Source: Aquificota bacterium | Lineage (GTDB): Bacteria > Aquificota > Aquificia > Aquificales > Hydrogenothermaceae | Direction of reading: 5' to 3' | Length of the DNA: 17,946 bases | NCBI GenBank assembly: GCA_013153235.1 | Contig: JAADEU010000076.1 | Coordinates: 1 to 17,946, forward strand | Part shown: in pieces, positions 8,394-15,329 of the stretch | Layout of the letters: the number at the start of each line of letters is the position of its first letter | Numbering within the stretch: position 1 is the first letter of the stretch | The notes under the pieces: model-generated | Seen by the model: the letters and a program-made list of their open reading frames with translations, nothing else | Databases searched by the model: none | What the model was told of the DNA's origin: nothing | Program-made: the position numbers and the translations under genes

Positions 8394-9255
8394 CCTTTAT
8401 TTCCTTTTCAAGCTTAATCTGGTACAATTCCCCTACTCTTCTTTCGGCCAGTTCAATTAATTCCTTTAACTCTTTAAATCTTCCACCACCCAGATTTACC
8501 ATAAAGTTGGCGTGTTTTTCCGAAAAGGCTACATTTCCTATCCGGTAACCCTTAAGTCCAGCCTTTTCAAGGAGATATCCTGCCGGTTTCTCCGGAGGAT
8601 TTTTAAATGTGGAACCTGATGTTGGTTTATCCAGAGGCTGTTTTTTATTTCTTTCCTCAAGATGGCTTTTAATGATTTGTGGAATATCCTTTCTGGATTT
8701 TTTCAGTCTGATTACGGCAGAGTAAACAAAACCTCCTCCCTGAAAGGGGGATTTCCGGTAACCAAAATCTATTTCTTCCCTTTTCAGCTGATGAAGTCTA
8801 CCCTCACCGTCTATCCACTCAACCTGCCGGATAATGTCACTAATCTGGCTGCCAAAGGCACCGGCATTCATCACAACAGCTCCACCAATAGTAGCGGGAA
8901 TCCCGCTGAGGTATTCAAAGCCCTCAAGATTGTACTTTTTCACAAGGGAAACTATCGTCTTAAAACTGACCCCTGCCTGGGCGTGTATATAGATATACCC
9001 GTCCTTTTCCTCTAATCTGTACTTTTTGAGTTTTTTGGTGGATACGAATATGTAATCAAGAACACCATCTGAAAAAACTATATTACTTCCTGTTCCCAGG
9101 GGTACAAACGGTTTTTCTCTTTCCCTGGATTCGGATATGAGATTTTTTATGTCGTCTACGGTTTCTGGTAGATAAACTGATTTTGCCTTTCCACCGATTT
9201 TTATTGTACACAGCCGTGATAAATCAACATTTTCCTCTTTATCTATCCAGCCCAT
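8383..9255 (-). CDS. murB: UDP-N-acetylenolpyruvoylglucosamine reductase
   Basis: MurB reduces the enolpyruvyl group of UDP-GlcNAc-enolpyruvate with NADPH and FAD, giving UDP-MurNAc. The FAD-binding motifs 'PLGTGSNIVFSDG' (52-64) and 'GIPATIGGAVVMNAGAFG' (118-135) are clear. R167 in 'GYRKSPF', the proton-donor Ser (S215 in 'TSGSTFKNP') and the catalytic Glu (E246 in 'SEKHANFMVN') are present. At 290 residues it is the short type II form, which lacks the extra loop of the E. coli enzyme. ATG 9255 overlaps the end of murG by 17 nt and has only a weak SD (AGGG), which fits coupled translation. murC, whose enzyme uses the MurB product, is not next to it. Confidence 0.97.
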   Translation of the reverse strand: MGWIDKEENVDLSRLCTIKIGGKAKSVYLPETVDDIKNLISESREREKPFVPLGTGSNIVFSDGVLDYIFVSTKKLKKYRLEEKDGYIYIHAQAGVSFKTIVSLVKKYNLEGFEYLSGIPATIGGAVVMNAGAFGSQISDIIRQVEWIDGEGRLHQLKREEIDFGYRKSPFQGGGFVYSAVIRLKKSRKDIPQIIKSHLEERNKKQPLDKPTSGSTFKNPPEKPAGYLLEKAGLKGYRIGNVAFSEKHANFMVNLGGGRFKELKELIELAERRVGELYQIKLEKEIKVVE

Positions 9256-10297
9256 TAATGACCCTGTCGATAATTATTTCCCCGGCATTTTTTATGCTAA
9301 TACTTTTGAGGGATTTTTCAACGGCTTCAAGGTCTTTTTTGAAGGCCTCTGAAATTCTTTTAGCAAGGAACTCCGGGGATAGTTCCTTCTCTTCTATAAT
9401 CTCCGCAAGTCCTGCTTCTTTAAGCCAGAGTGCGTTAAAAAACTGATGATTGGAGGCTGCATAGGGAAACGGTACAAAGATAGGATATCTGCCTGAAAGC
9501 ATCACTTCATAGGTTGAACCTGCACCTGAACGGCAAACAACCACATCCGATGCCTGATAGGCAATCCCCATCGTGTCTATGTAACTGAAATATCTGACAT
9601 TTTCAGGAAGACTCTCAGGTTGTGGAAAATGTTTCCCCCCAATAAGGATAAACTGTACATCGTCCATAATTTCTGCCGTTTTTAAGGCTGTTTCTGCAAG
9701 TTTTCTGGCCCCCTGACTTCCCCCAAACACCAGAACCGTCCTGGAGTCCTCTATACCGAGAATTTTTCTGGCATCACCGGGGGATACCCTGAGCTCTTCC
9801 TTCAGGCTCTTTCTCACAGGAAGTCCCGAGAGGACTGTCTTTCTTTCAGGGAAAAATCTGGAGGTATACTCAAAAGTGATGAAAATCTCCCTGGCAAATC
9901 TGGAGAGAATCCTGTTTGTATAGGAGGGGATTGAGTTCTGTTCGTGGATAAACAGGGGGGTTCCTGTTACAGCCGCTGCCAGTCCAAGTGGAAGGGATGT
10001 ATAACCTCCAAAACAGAGTACAGAGTCTGGCTTTTCTTTTTTTATGACCTTTATTAGTCGGGCCGCCGTCTTTAAAAGCCCTGCAGATGCTTTAAGGCCT
10101 TTGATAAGGCCTTTTCCCCTGACACCGGTTATATCAAAAAGCTTAATGTGGTCCGCCGGAAATTCTTTAACAGCCTCAATTCCCCTTTCTGTCCCAAAGT
10201 AAAAGACTGTAACACCCTTTTCCCTGAGACTTTCTGCAACGGCAAACGCAGGATAAAAATGCCCGCCTGTACCCCCGCCGGCTATAAAGACCTTCAT
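9239..10297 (-). CDS. murG: UDP-GlcNAc:lipid I N-acetylglucosaminyltransferase
   Basis: MurG is a peripheral membrane GT-B glycosyltransferase that converts lipid I to lipid II on the cytoplasmic face. At 352 residues it is full length. The glycine-rich loops and signature residues are present: 'GGGTGGHFYPAFAVAE' (7-22), 'FGGYTSLPLGLAA', 'IHEQNSIPSYTNR', the second-domain loop 'VFGGSQGARKLAE', and the donor-binding region 'CRSGAGSTYEVM' with 'FPYAASNHQFFNA'. ATG 10297 overlaps the ftsW stop in an ATGA, with AAGGTCAGGG just upstream inside ftsW. It stands between the lipid II polymerase gene and murB. Confidence 0.98.
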   Translation of the reverse strand: MKVFIAGGGTGGHFYPAFAVAESLREKGVTVFYFGTERGIEAVKEFPADHIKLFDITGVRGKGLIKGLKASAGLLKTAARLIKVIKKEKPDSVLCFGGYTSLPLGLAAAVTGTPLFIHEQNSIPSYTNRILSRFAREIFITFEYTSRFFPERKTVLSGLPVRKSLKEELRVSPGDARKILGIEDSRTVLVFGGSQGARKLAETALKTAEIMDDVQFILIGGKHFPQPESLPENVRYFSYIDTMGIAYQASDVVVCRSGAGSTYEVMLSGRYPIFVPFPYAASNHQFFNALWLKEAGLAEIIEEKELSPEFLAKRISEAFKKDLEAVEKSLKSISIKNAGEIIIDRVINGLDR

Positions 10298-11421
10298 AAC
10301 CCTGACCTTCTGTAGATTGTCATTTTGGGTTCTTTAGATAGTCTCAGGAGAATTCCTGCGGCAATTGATGTTACAAGAAGGGAAGAACCCCCATAACTGA
10401 TAAACGGCAGGGTGAATCCTGTTGGTGGGAGGATACTTGTATTCACCGCCATGTGCAGAAGACCCTGAAGAACAATCATAAACGTTATACCTGTACCAAG
10501 AACCTGTGAAAAAGTGTCGTCAACCTCAAGGCTGATTTTCAATCCCCTGTAGAGAATAAGCAGGAAAATAAAAACTATAAAGACCGTACCAACAAACCCT
10601 GTCTCTTCCCCTATCAGTGCGTAGATATAATCTGTATGTATTTCCGGAAGATACTTTAACTTCTGGGTTCCCCCTCCGATACCTTCACCTGTCAGACCTC
10701 CCTTTACAAAGGAGAGTATAGACTGGAACACCTGATAACTCACACCGGACCTGTTTTCAATAGGATTTATAAGGGCCGTTATCCTTTTTGAGGCGTAATC
10801 ACTTGTCATTATCAGATATGCGAAGGCAGGCACTACAAGTGCAGGTATCAGAAGGACCTTTTTTGTTGAAAACTTTGAGCTGAAAAGAATCATAAATGTA
10901 AGCATTGCAAGGAAAAGGGCGGCACCTTTGTGGGGCTGAATCAAAACCAGAACGGTCATCACAGCAGGAATCGAAACTGCAGCTGCCAGACCTGTCCAGC
11001 TCTCCAGAAATCCCCTCACATTCTCCTTTCTATGAATAAAATAGGCAAGGAACATAACAACAGAGAGTTTTGCAAGTTCGGAGGGCTGGAACCTTATAAA
11101 ACCAAGGTCAATCCATCTTTTTACCGAGCTGCCATTTATCTGGGCAGGAAAAATCAGAACAACTATCAGGAGAAACACGGTAAAAAGGGCCAGTGGATAG
11201 GCTATCTTCTTCCAGAAATCAACAGGAATCAGGTAAGAGACGAACATGGCCGAAATTCCTAGCACAACCCATATTGTCTCCTTCCTCAAAAAATAGAACG
11301 GGTCTTTATCGGTCAGTACCGACGGGACAGAGGTGGCACTGAATACAAAAACAAGACCAAGAACATAGAGTACAAAAAAGCAGATTATCAGAACCCTATC
11401 AAAATACAGAGACTTTATCAT
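10294..11421 (-). CDS. ftsW: SEDS peptidoglycan glycosyltransferase FtsW (variant ECL4 residue)
   Basis: This is a polytopic membrane protein of the SEDS family, which polymerises lipid II together with a class B PBP. At 375 residues with about ten hydrophobic segments it has normal size. Conserved features include 'KRWIDLGFIRFQPSELAK' (101-118), 'YLPEIHTDYIYALIGEETGFVG' (257-278) and the C-terminal 'LPFISYGGSSL'. Position between murD and murG favours FtsW over RodA. One feature is odd. In the fourth extracellular loop, where family members read NPxxDPxGxGYQ with a catalytic Asp, this protein reads 'NPIENRSGVSYQ', so residue 223 is Asn (codon AAC, 10753-10755). Glu222 is adjacent and might substitute. 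ATG 11421 overlaps the murD stop by 4 nt. Confidence 0.95.
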   Translation of the reverse strand: MIKSLYFDRVLIICFFVLYVLGLVFVFSATSVPSVLTDKDPFYFLRKETIWVVLGISAMFVSYLIPVDFWKKIAYPLALFTVFLLIVVLIFPAQINGSSVKRWIDLGFIRFQPSELAKLSVVMFLAYFIHRKENVRGFLESWTGLAAAVSIPAVMTVLVLIQPHKGAALFLAMLTFMILFSSKFSTKKVLLIPALVVPAFAYLIMTSDYASKRITALINPIENRSGVSYQVFQSILSFVKGGLTGEGIGGGTQKLKYLPEIHTDYIYALIGEETGFVGTVFIVFIFLLILYRGLKISLEVDDTFSQVLGTGITFMIVLQGLLHMAVNTSILPPTGFTLPFISYGGSSLLVTSIAAGILLRLSKEPKMTIYRRSGL

Positions 11422-12671
11422 TTACCGATACTTTCCACCAGCTTATTAAATACTTCTCCCCTTTCCCTGTAGTTTTTAAACATATCAAAGCTTGAACAGC
11501 CTGGGGAGAAAAGTACCACATCACCTTTTTCGGCCTGTCTGTAGGCTTCCTTTACAGAATCTTCAAGGGTTTCCTTAAGGAGAACAATGTCCTTCCTGTC
11601 CTCCAGCATCTGCTTCAGAACCTGTCTGTCCCTCCCGTAGATAATAATCTTTTTTATGTTTGGGTACTTCAGGAGAACAGAAAAATCCCCACCTTTGTAA
11701 ATTCCTCCGATTATAAGGATAACCCCGGAATCCTTAAAGCTTGCTACAGCCTTTTCCACAGACTGGATGGTAGTGGATTTTGAATCGTTGTAAAACCTGA
11801 CCCCTTTTACCTCTCCAACAGGCTGAATCCTGTAAGGAAGTGGTTTCAGATTAGGGATTACTTCCTCTATCTCTTCAGGGGATACACCATGAATCATGGC
11901 GGCTAAAGATGCAGCCATAAGATTCTGGATGTTGTGGACCCCTTCCAGTTTAAAGTCTGTGATGTCTATCTTACCTGTTTTATTTTTTATTTTATAAATT
12001 AGAAACTGGCCGCAATGGTAAATTCCCTCAAGATTTCTCGGAAGTCTTTCCATAGAAAAATAATACCTGTCAGCCTGGATTTTTACCCTGTGGATTATTT
12101 CCTGGTCAAGATTAAGGATGGCTGTATTTTCCCTGCCCATTCTCTTAAACATCTTATACTTGGAAAGCAAATAATGGCTCTCCCTTTTGTGCCAGTCAAG
12201 GTGGTCGACAGAAACATTAAGGAGTACACCGGTGTTTGGTCTGAAGGTCTGTGTGGCATAAATCTGGAAGGAGGACAGTTCCAGAACAGCAACCGGATTC
12301 TTATTTAGAACGGCATTAATAAAAGGCTGACCGTAATTTCCACCTACAAATGGGTTTTCCTTCTTTAAAAGTTCTCCCAGAATATAGGTGGTTGTACTTT
12401 TTCCGTCTGTTCCTGTTATTGCAAAGATTTTGCCCCTGTAGAGCCTGTATGCATATTCTATGTCCCCTATAATTTCTATCCCTTTTTTCCGGGCAAGTCT
12501 GTAGATATTGTGGTAAAAGGGAATTCCCGGGGATATAACGATAAGACTCACCTTTTCCAGGTCGTCCTCACTGAAGTCCTCATCATCCCTGAGGATGTGG
12601 GGAGTCTCATTTCTTTCCATAAATCTGGTCACAGACTGGCCTGTAGTACCTTTACCGTAAATCAAAACCAT
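11418..12671 (-). CDS. murD: UDP-N-acetylmuramoyl-L-alanine-D-glutamate ligase
   Basis: MurD adds D-glutamate to UDP-MurNAc-L-Ala using ATP. The 417 residues show the three Mur-ligase domains. An N-terminal Rossmann-like UDP-binding domain ('VLIYGKGTTGQSV') comes first. The central ATPase domain has P-loop 'GTDGKSTT' (87-94), 'ELSSFQ', 'NVSVDHLDWH' and a Lys-containing 'LLSKYKMFKRM' that matches the carbamylated Lys region. The C-terminal domain has 'YNDSKSTTIQS' and 'LFSPGCSSFDMFKNYRERGEVF', the MurD-type ending. ATG 12671 is preceded by GGGGGAG with good spacing. It is the first gene of the ten-gene minus-strand operon and is divergent from the carboxyltransferase gene. Confidence 0.98.
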   Translation of the reverse strand: MVLIYGKGTTGQSVTRFMERNETPHILRDDEDFSEDDLEKVSLIVISPGIPFYHNIYRLARKKGIEIIGDIEYAYRLYRGKIFAITGTDGKSTTTYILGELLKKENPFVGGNYGQPFINAVLNKNPVAVLELSSFQIYATQTFRPNTGVLLNVSVDHLDWHKRESHYLLSKYKMFKRMGRENTAILNLDQEIIHRVKIQADRYYFSMERLPRNLEGIYHCGQFLIYKIKNKTGKIDITDFKLEGVHNIQNLMAASLAAMIHGVSPEEIEEVIPNLKPLPYRIQPVGEVKGVRFYNDSKSTTIQSVEKAVASFKDSGVILIIGGIYKGGDFSVLLKYPNIKKIIIYGRDRQVLKQMLEDRKDIVLLKETLEDSVKEAYRQAEKGDVVLFSPGCSSFDMFKNYRERGEVFNKLVESIGK

Positions 12672-12713
12672 TAAAGCTCTCCCCCTTAAAGCTGGTAAAA
12701 ATATAAATTATTG

Positions 12714-12719
12714 TATAAT
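12714..12719 (+). promoter_or_regulatory. -10 element of likely pycB promoter
   Basis: A perfect TATAAT lies at 12714-12719, directly preceded by TTG. A start near 12726 would give a leader of about 38 nt. No good -35 is visible at 16-18 nt upstream (best is a three-of-six match around 12692-12697). Use of this promoter may therefore need an activator or rest on the -10 region. Confidence 0.5.
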
Positions 12720-12745
12720 ATAGGAAGTCTCTTTAAGGAATACAA
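12717..12745 (-). promoter_or_regulatory. Likely promoter of the murD-plsY operon
   Basis: On the minus strand TTGTAT (12745-12740) and TATATT (12722-12717) are separated by exactly 17 nt. A start would fall near 12710, giving a leader of about 39 nt before murD. The -10 overlaps the -10 of the opposite-strand promoter, so RNA polymerase could occupy only one at a time. Confidence 0.5.
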
Positions 12746-12763
12746 CACTAACAGGAGAAAAGG

Positions 12764-14611
12764 ATGGGTAGAACCATAGAATTTACCGATGTTACCCTAA
12801 GGGATGGTCAGCAGAGTCTTCTTGCCACAAGGGTAAGAACAGAAGACCTTCTGCCTGCCGCCGAAAAACTGGACAAGGCAGGTTTCTGGTCCCTTGAGGT
12901 ATGGGGCGGTGCAACATTTGATGTCTGCCTCAGGTACTTGAAGGAAGACCCGTGGGAAAGGCTGAGGAAGTTTAAAGAGGTTGCTCCAAACACAAAACTT
13001 GAGATGCTTCTGAGGGGACAGAATGTTGTTGGATACAGACACTACGCCGATGATGTTGTTGAGGCATTTGTGAAAAAAGCTGCAGAAAACGGTATAGATG
13101 TTTTCAGGATATTTGATGCCCTCAACGACGTGAGGAATATGGAGGTTGCCATATCCGTTGCCAAGGAAGAGGGCAAAATCGTAAAGGGTGTTCTTTCCTA
13201 TACAATAAGCCCTGTACACACCGTTGATTACTTTGTTGGAATTGCAAAACAGCTGAGGGACCTGGGTGTTGATATTATATCCATCAAAGACCAGGCGGGA
13301 ATACTCTCCCCTAAGGTTGCCTACGAACTGGTTGGCAGACTGAAAGAGGAGGTCAAACTTCCTGTCCACCTCCACGCCCAGTCAACGGCAGCCATGGCAG
13401 AAATGACACTGCTAAAGGCTGTGGAAGCAGGGGCAGACATAATCGACACCGATGTTTCCACATGGTCTTGGCTTACTGCCCACCCACCAAATGAAACAAT
13501 GGTTTACGTTCTCAGGGAGTTTGGATACGAAACAAAGATAGACCTGAAGATTGTTGAGGAAGTGGCAGAATACCTGAAGGAAGTAAGGAAAAAATACAAA
13601 AAATACGATACAGCGGAAAAATGGCCTGATTCACAGGTTCTCATACACCAGATACCTGGTGGTATGATGTCCAACTTTATTACACAGCTCAAAGAAAATG
13701 ACGCCCTTGATAAACTGGATGAGGTTAAGGAAGAGGTTGCAAGGGTCAGGGAAGACCTTGGATATCCACCACTTGTGACACCTACATCCCAGATTGTTGG
13801 AACACAGGCGCTTCTGAATGTTCTCCAGGGTGAAAGGTACAAGGTTGTAACAAAAGAAACAAAGGATTACGTGAAAGGTCTGTACGGAAGACCTCCAGCT
13901 CCGATAAAACTTGAGATAATGGAAAAAATCATAGGGGATGAAAAGCCTATAGAGGTCAGACCTGCAGACCTGCTGGAGCCTGAAATGGATAAATGTACAG
14001 AAGAGGCTATGAAGGTTGGAGCAAGAAGCGAGGAGGATATTATTTCTTACTGCCTCTTTCCACAGGTTGCCAAGGAGTTCTTTGAGTGGAGGGAAAAATA
14101 CGAAAAAGGAGAGGCCCTGCCTCCAGAGGTAGAAGAAATCACCGAAGAAGAGGCCTGCCTCACAAAGGCTCCAATTGAGTTCAACATCACTCTCCACGGA
14201 GAAACATACCACATACAGATTGCAGGTGTAGGAAGCCCTGTAGAAGGTGGAACACCTTACTTTGTAAGGGTTGACGGTAGACTGGAAGAAACAATAGTAC
14301 AGCCCATAAGGGAGATTGAGGTAGGAGAAAGGATGGAAACTCTCCCGTCTGAGGGTGGAGTACCTGCAGGTAAAAGACCAAAAGCCGTTGATGTTGGAGA
14401 TATAAGCTCCCCAATGCCTGGAAAGGTTGTTTCCGTGAAAGTTTCTCCAGGGGATAAAGTCAAAAAAGGAGATGTACTCCTTATTGTAGAAGCGATGAAG
14501 ATGGAAAATGAGATACACTCACCGATTGATGGTGTCGTTGAAGAGGTTTACGTCAGGGAAGGGGACCAGGTTAATCCAGATGAGTGTCTTATGAGGGTAA
14601 TACCTGATTAA
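12764..14611 (+). CDS. pycB: Biotin-dependent 2-oxo acid carboxylase, carboxyltransferase/biotin-carrier subunit (PycB/OadA/CfiA family)
   Basis: The 615-residue protein joins a TIM-barrel carboxyltransferase domain (about 5-290), a linking domain (to about 460) and a C-terminal biotinyl domain. The biotinyl Lys is K579 in 'VEAMKMEN', 36 residues from the end. Metal and substrate residues are visible: 'TLRDGQQSLLATR' (D14, Q17), 'MLLRGQNVVGY' (R84), K175, and H202 and H204 in HLH. The family Thr motif 'VTPTSQIVG' is at 338-346. A separate biotin carboxylase subunit must supply carboxybiotin; none is in the window. Pyruvate carboxylase B, 2-oxoglutarate carboxylase large subunit (CfiA of the reductive TCA cycle) and oxaloacetate decarboxylase alpha cannot be separated by eye. 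The motifs 'IKDQAG' and 'HLHAQSTAAM' differ from the usual IKDMAG and HxHxTSGM. ATG 12764 has AGGAG 6 nt upstream. Confidence 0.9.
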   Translation: MGRTIEFTDVTLRDGQQSLLATRVRTEDLLPAAEKLDKAGFWSLEVWGGATFDVCLRYLKEDPWERLRKFKEVAPNTKLEMLLRGQNVVGYRHYADDVVEAFVKKAAENGIDVFRIFDALNDVRNMEVAISVAKEEGKIVKGVLSYTISPVHTVDYFVGIAKQLRDLGVDIISIKDQAGILSPKVAYELVGRLKEEVKLPVHLHAQSTAAMAEMTLLKAVEAGADIIDTDVSTWSWLTAHPPNETMVYVLREFGYETKIDLKIVEEVAEYLKEVRKKYKKYDTAEKWPDSQVLIHQIPGGMMSNFITQLKENDALDKLDEVKEEVARVREDLGYPPLVTPTSQIVGTQALLNVLQGERYKVVTKETKDYVKGLYGRPPAPIKLEIMEKIIGDEKPIEVRPADLLEPEMDKCTEEAMKVGARSEEDIISYCLFPQVAKEFFEWREKYEKGEALPPEVEEITEEEACLTKAPIEFNITLHGETYHIQIAGVGSPVEGGTPYFVRVDGRLEETIVQPIREIEVGERMETLPSEGGVPAGKRPKAVDVGDISSPMPGKVVSVKVSPGDKVKKGDVLLIVEAMKMENEIHSPIDGVVEEVYVREGDQVNPDECLMRVIPD

Positions 14612-14613
14612 AT

Positions 14614-14636
14614 AAAAAGGGGGTTTCTTTACCCCC
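14614..14636 (-). terminator. Intrinsic terminator of the 208-residue unknown gene
   Basis: Read on the minus strand, a 6-bp GC-rich stem (GGGGGT pairing with ACCCCC, 14636-14619, loop of 6) is followed at once by five T residues (14618-14614) and further T/A. The gene's TAA stop (14631-14629) lies at the stem-loop junction, so the terminator begins inside the coding region. On the plus strand the hairpin lacks a T-run, so it is probably a poor terminator for pycB. Confidence 0.75.
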
Positions 14637-15255
14637 TGTCTAAAAGAACATCCTCAAATTTACCAGCATCCATAAAACACCACTTTCCAAGGACAGAAAT
14701 CAGAACATGTCCATCCCCTGCAAGGAACCAGCCTTCATTTTTTTCCCAGGCAAGACCTGATGTGTAGAGAAGCATATCTGTAATCAAAACAGACAAATCG
14801 TCAAATGCATGGACTATGCTGTTGACAAGCCTTATCTCTTCGTCATTTAAGTCACCTTTAATATCATATTCTCCTGTATCTACAGAAATAATACCTGCCG
14901 CTTCAATATAATCAGATAAGATAAGTTCGGAAATAGGCATGCTCCTTATCTGACGGTGTAGAATTTCCAGTTTTTCAGGTACTTGGGCTATTGCTATGTT
15001 CTCTCTGTTTTCAAACATCAGGTATTTATTACTCCATATCCCCGCCAGATGAACCGGATAAATGCTGAACTTTGAGGAGATTTTCTGCCAGCCTTCAGCG
15101 ATAATTTCCATAAGGTCTATATTTACTTTGAGAATTGAGTTTATGAATCTATAACTGTCTACGGAAGTGAGCTGCATTTTGAAGGAAACTTTCCCTGTTG
15201 ATCTTTCATAGAGAAATAATTTCTGGGAATTTCTGTAGATTTTCCAGAAGTCCAT
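14629..15255 (-). CDS. Unrecognised 208-residue cytosolic protein, possible Roadblock/LC7-like C-terminal domain
   Basis: I do not recognise this protein from its sequence. It has no signal peptide, membrane segment or Cys pair; the only Cys is C193. Residues about 107-205 follow a pattern of helix, strand ('EAAGIISVDTG'), long helix ('DEEIRLVNSIVHAFDDLSVL'), strand, and a final hairpin ('GWFLAGDGHVLISVLG'). This resembles the Roadblock/LC7 fold of small GTPase regulators such as MglB. The N-terminal half could be a degenerate second copy. This is fold-level guessing, not a family match. The gene itself looks real: codon use matches its neighbours, and ATG 15255 has GGAGG five nt upstream. 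Intrinsic terminators flank it, so it is a single-gene unit between gltD and the convergent pycB. Confidence 0.8.
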   Translation of the reverse strand: MDFWKIYRNSQKLFLYERSTGKVSFKMQLTSVDSYRFINSILKVNIDLMEIIAEGWQKISSKFSIYPVHLAGIWSNKYLMFENRENIAIAQVPEKLEILHRQIRSMPISELILSDYIEAAGIISVDTGEYDIKGDLNDEEIRLVNSIVHAFDDLSVLITDMLLYTSGLAWEKNEGWFLAGDGHVLISVLGKWCFMDAGKFEDVLLDRG

Positions 15256-15281
15256 GACCCCCTCCGATGGATTTTTATATT

Positions 15282-15310
15282 ATTATCGTAATAAAAAAGG
15301 GGTCTTTAAA
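15282..15310 (-). promoter_or_regulatory. Possible promoter of the unknown gene, overlapping the upstream terminator
   Basis: On the minus strand TTTAAA (15310-15305) and GATAAT (15287-15282) are 17 nt apart, placing a start near 15275 and a leader of about 20 nt. The -35 would lie in the loop of the gltD terminator hairpin. The gap is AT-rich, so chance matches are likely. Confidence 0.3.
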
Positions 15311-15315
15311 GCCCC
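15293..15315 (-). terminator. Intrinsic terminator of argF-gltD
   Basis: On the minus strand GGGG (15315-15312) pairs with CCCC (15302-15299) around an A/T-rich inner stretch that can add two pairs. It is followed by TTTTTT (15298-15293). It lies 14 nt after the gltD stop, as expected for the end of the operon. Confidence 0.75.
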
Positions 15316-15329
15316 CTGGAACGAAGCTA

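Noticed and set aside
10927..10944. 'QPHKGAAL' in FtsW in place of the QPDxGT motif, as a second active-site loss
   Set aside because: QPH-type variants at this spot occur in other SEDS proteins (SpoVE-like), so this change alone is not unusual.
13367..13396. Reading the PycB HLHAQST change as loss of the catalytic Thr
   Set aside because: The Thr implicated in proton transfer in pyruvate carboxylase is in a later motif, which is present here as 'VTPTSQIVG'.
13631..14518. A 295-codon open frame on the minus strand inside pycB, plus other long antisense frames in rel, ftsA, ftsZ, gltD and argF
   Set aside because: Each lies opposite a gene with clear family motifs, has low-complexity Phe/Ser/Cys-rich translation and no good ribosome-binding site. 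They are shadows of codon bias.
14619..14636. The GGGGGT/ACCCCC hairpin as terminator of pycB on the plus strand
   Set aside because: On the plus strand it is followed by TGTCTAAAAG, not a T-run. The T-run is on the minus-strand side.
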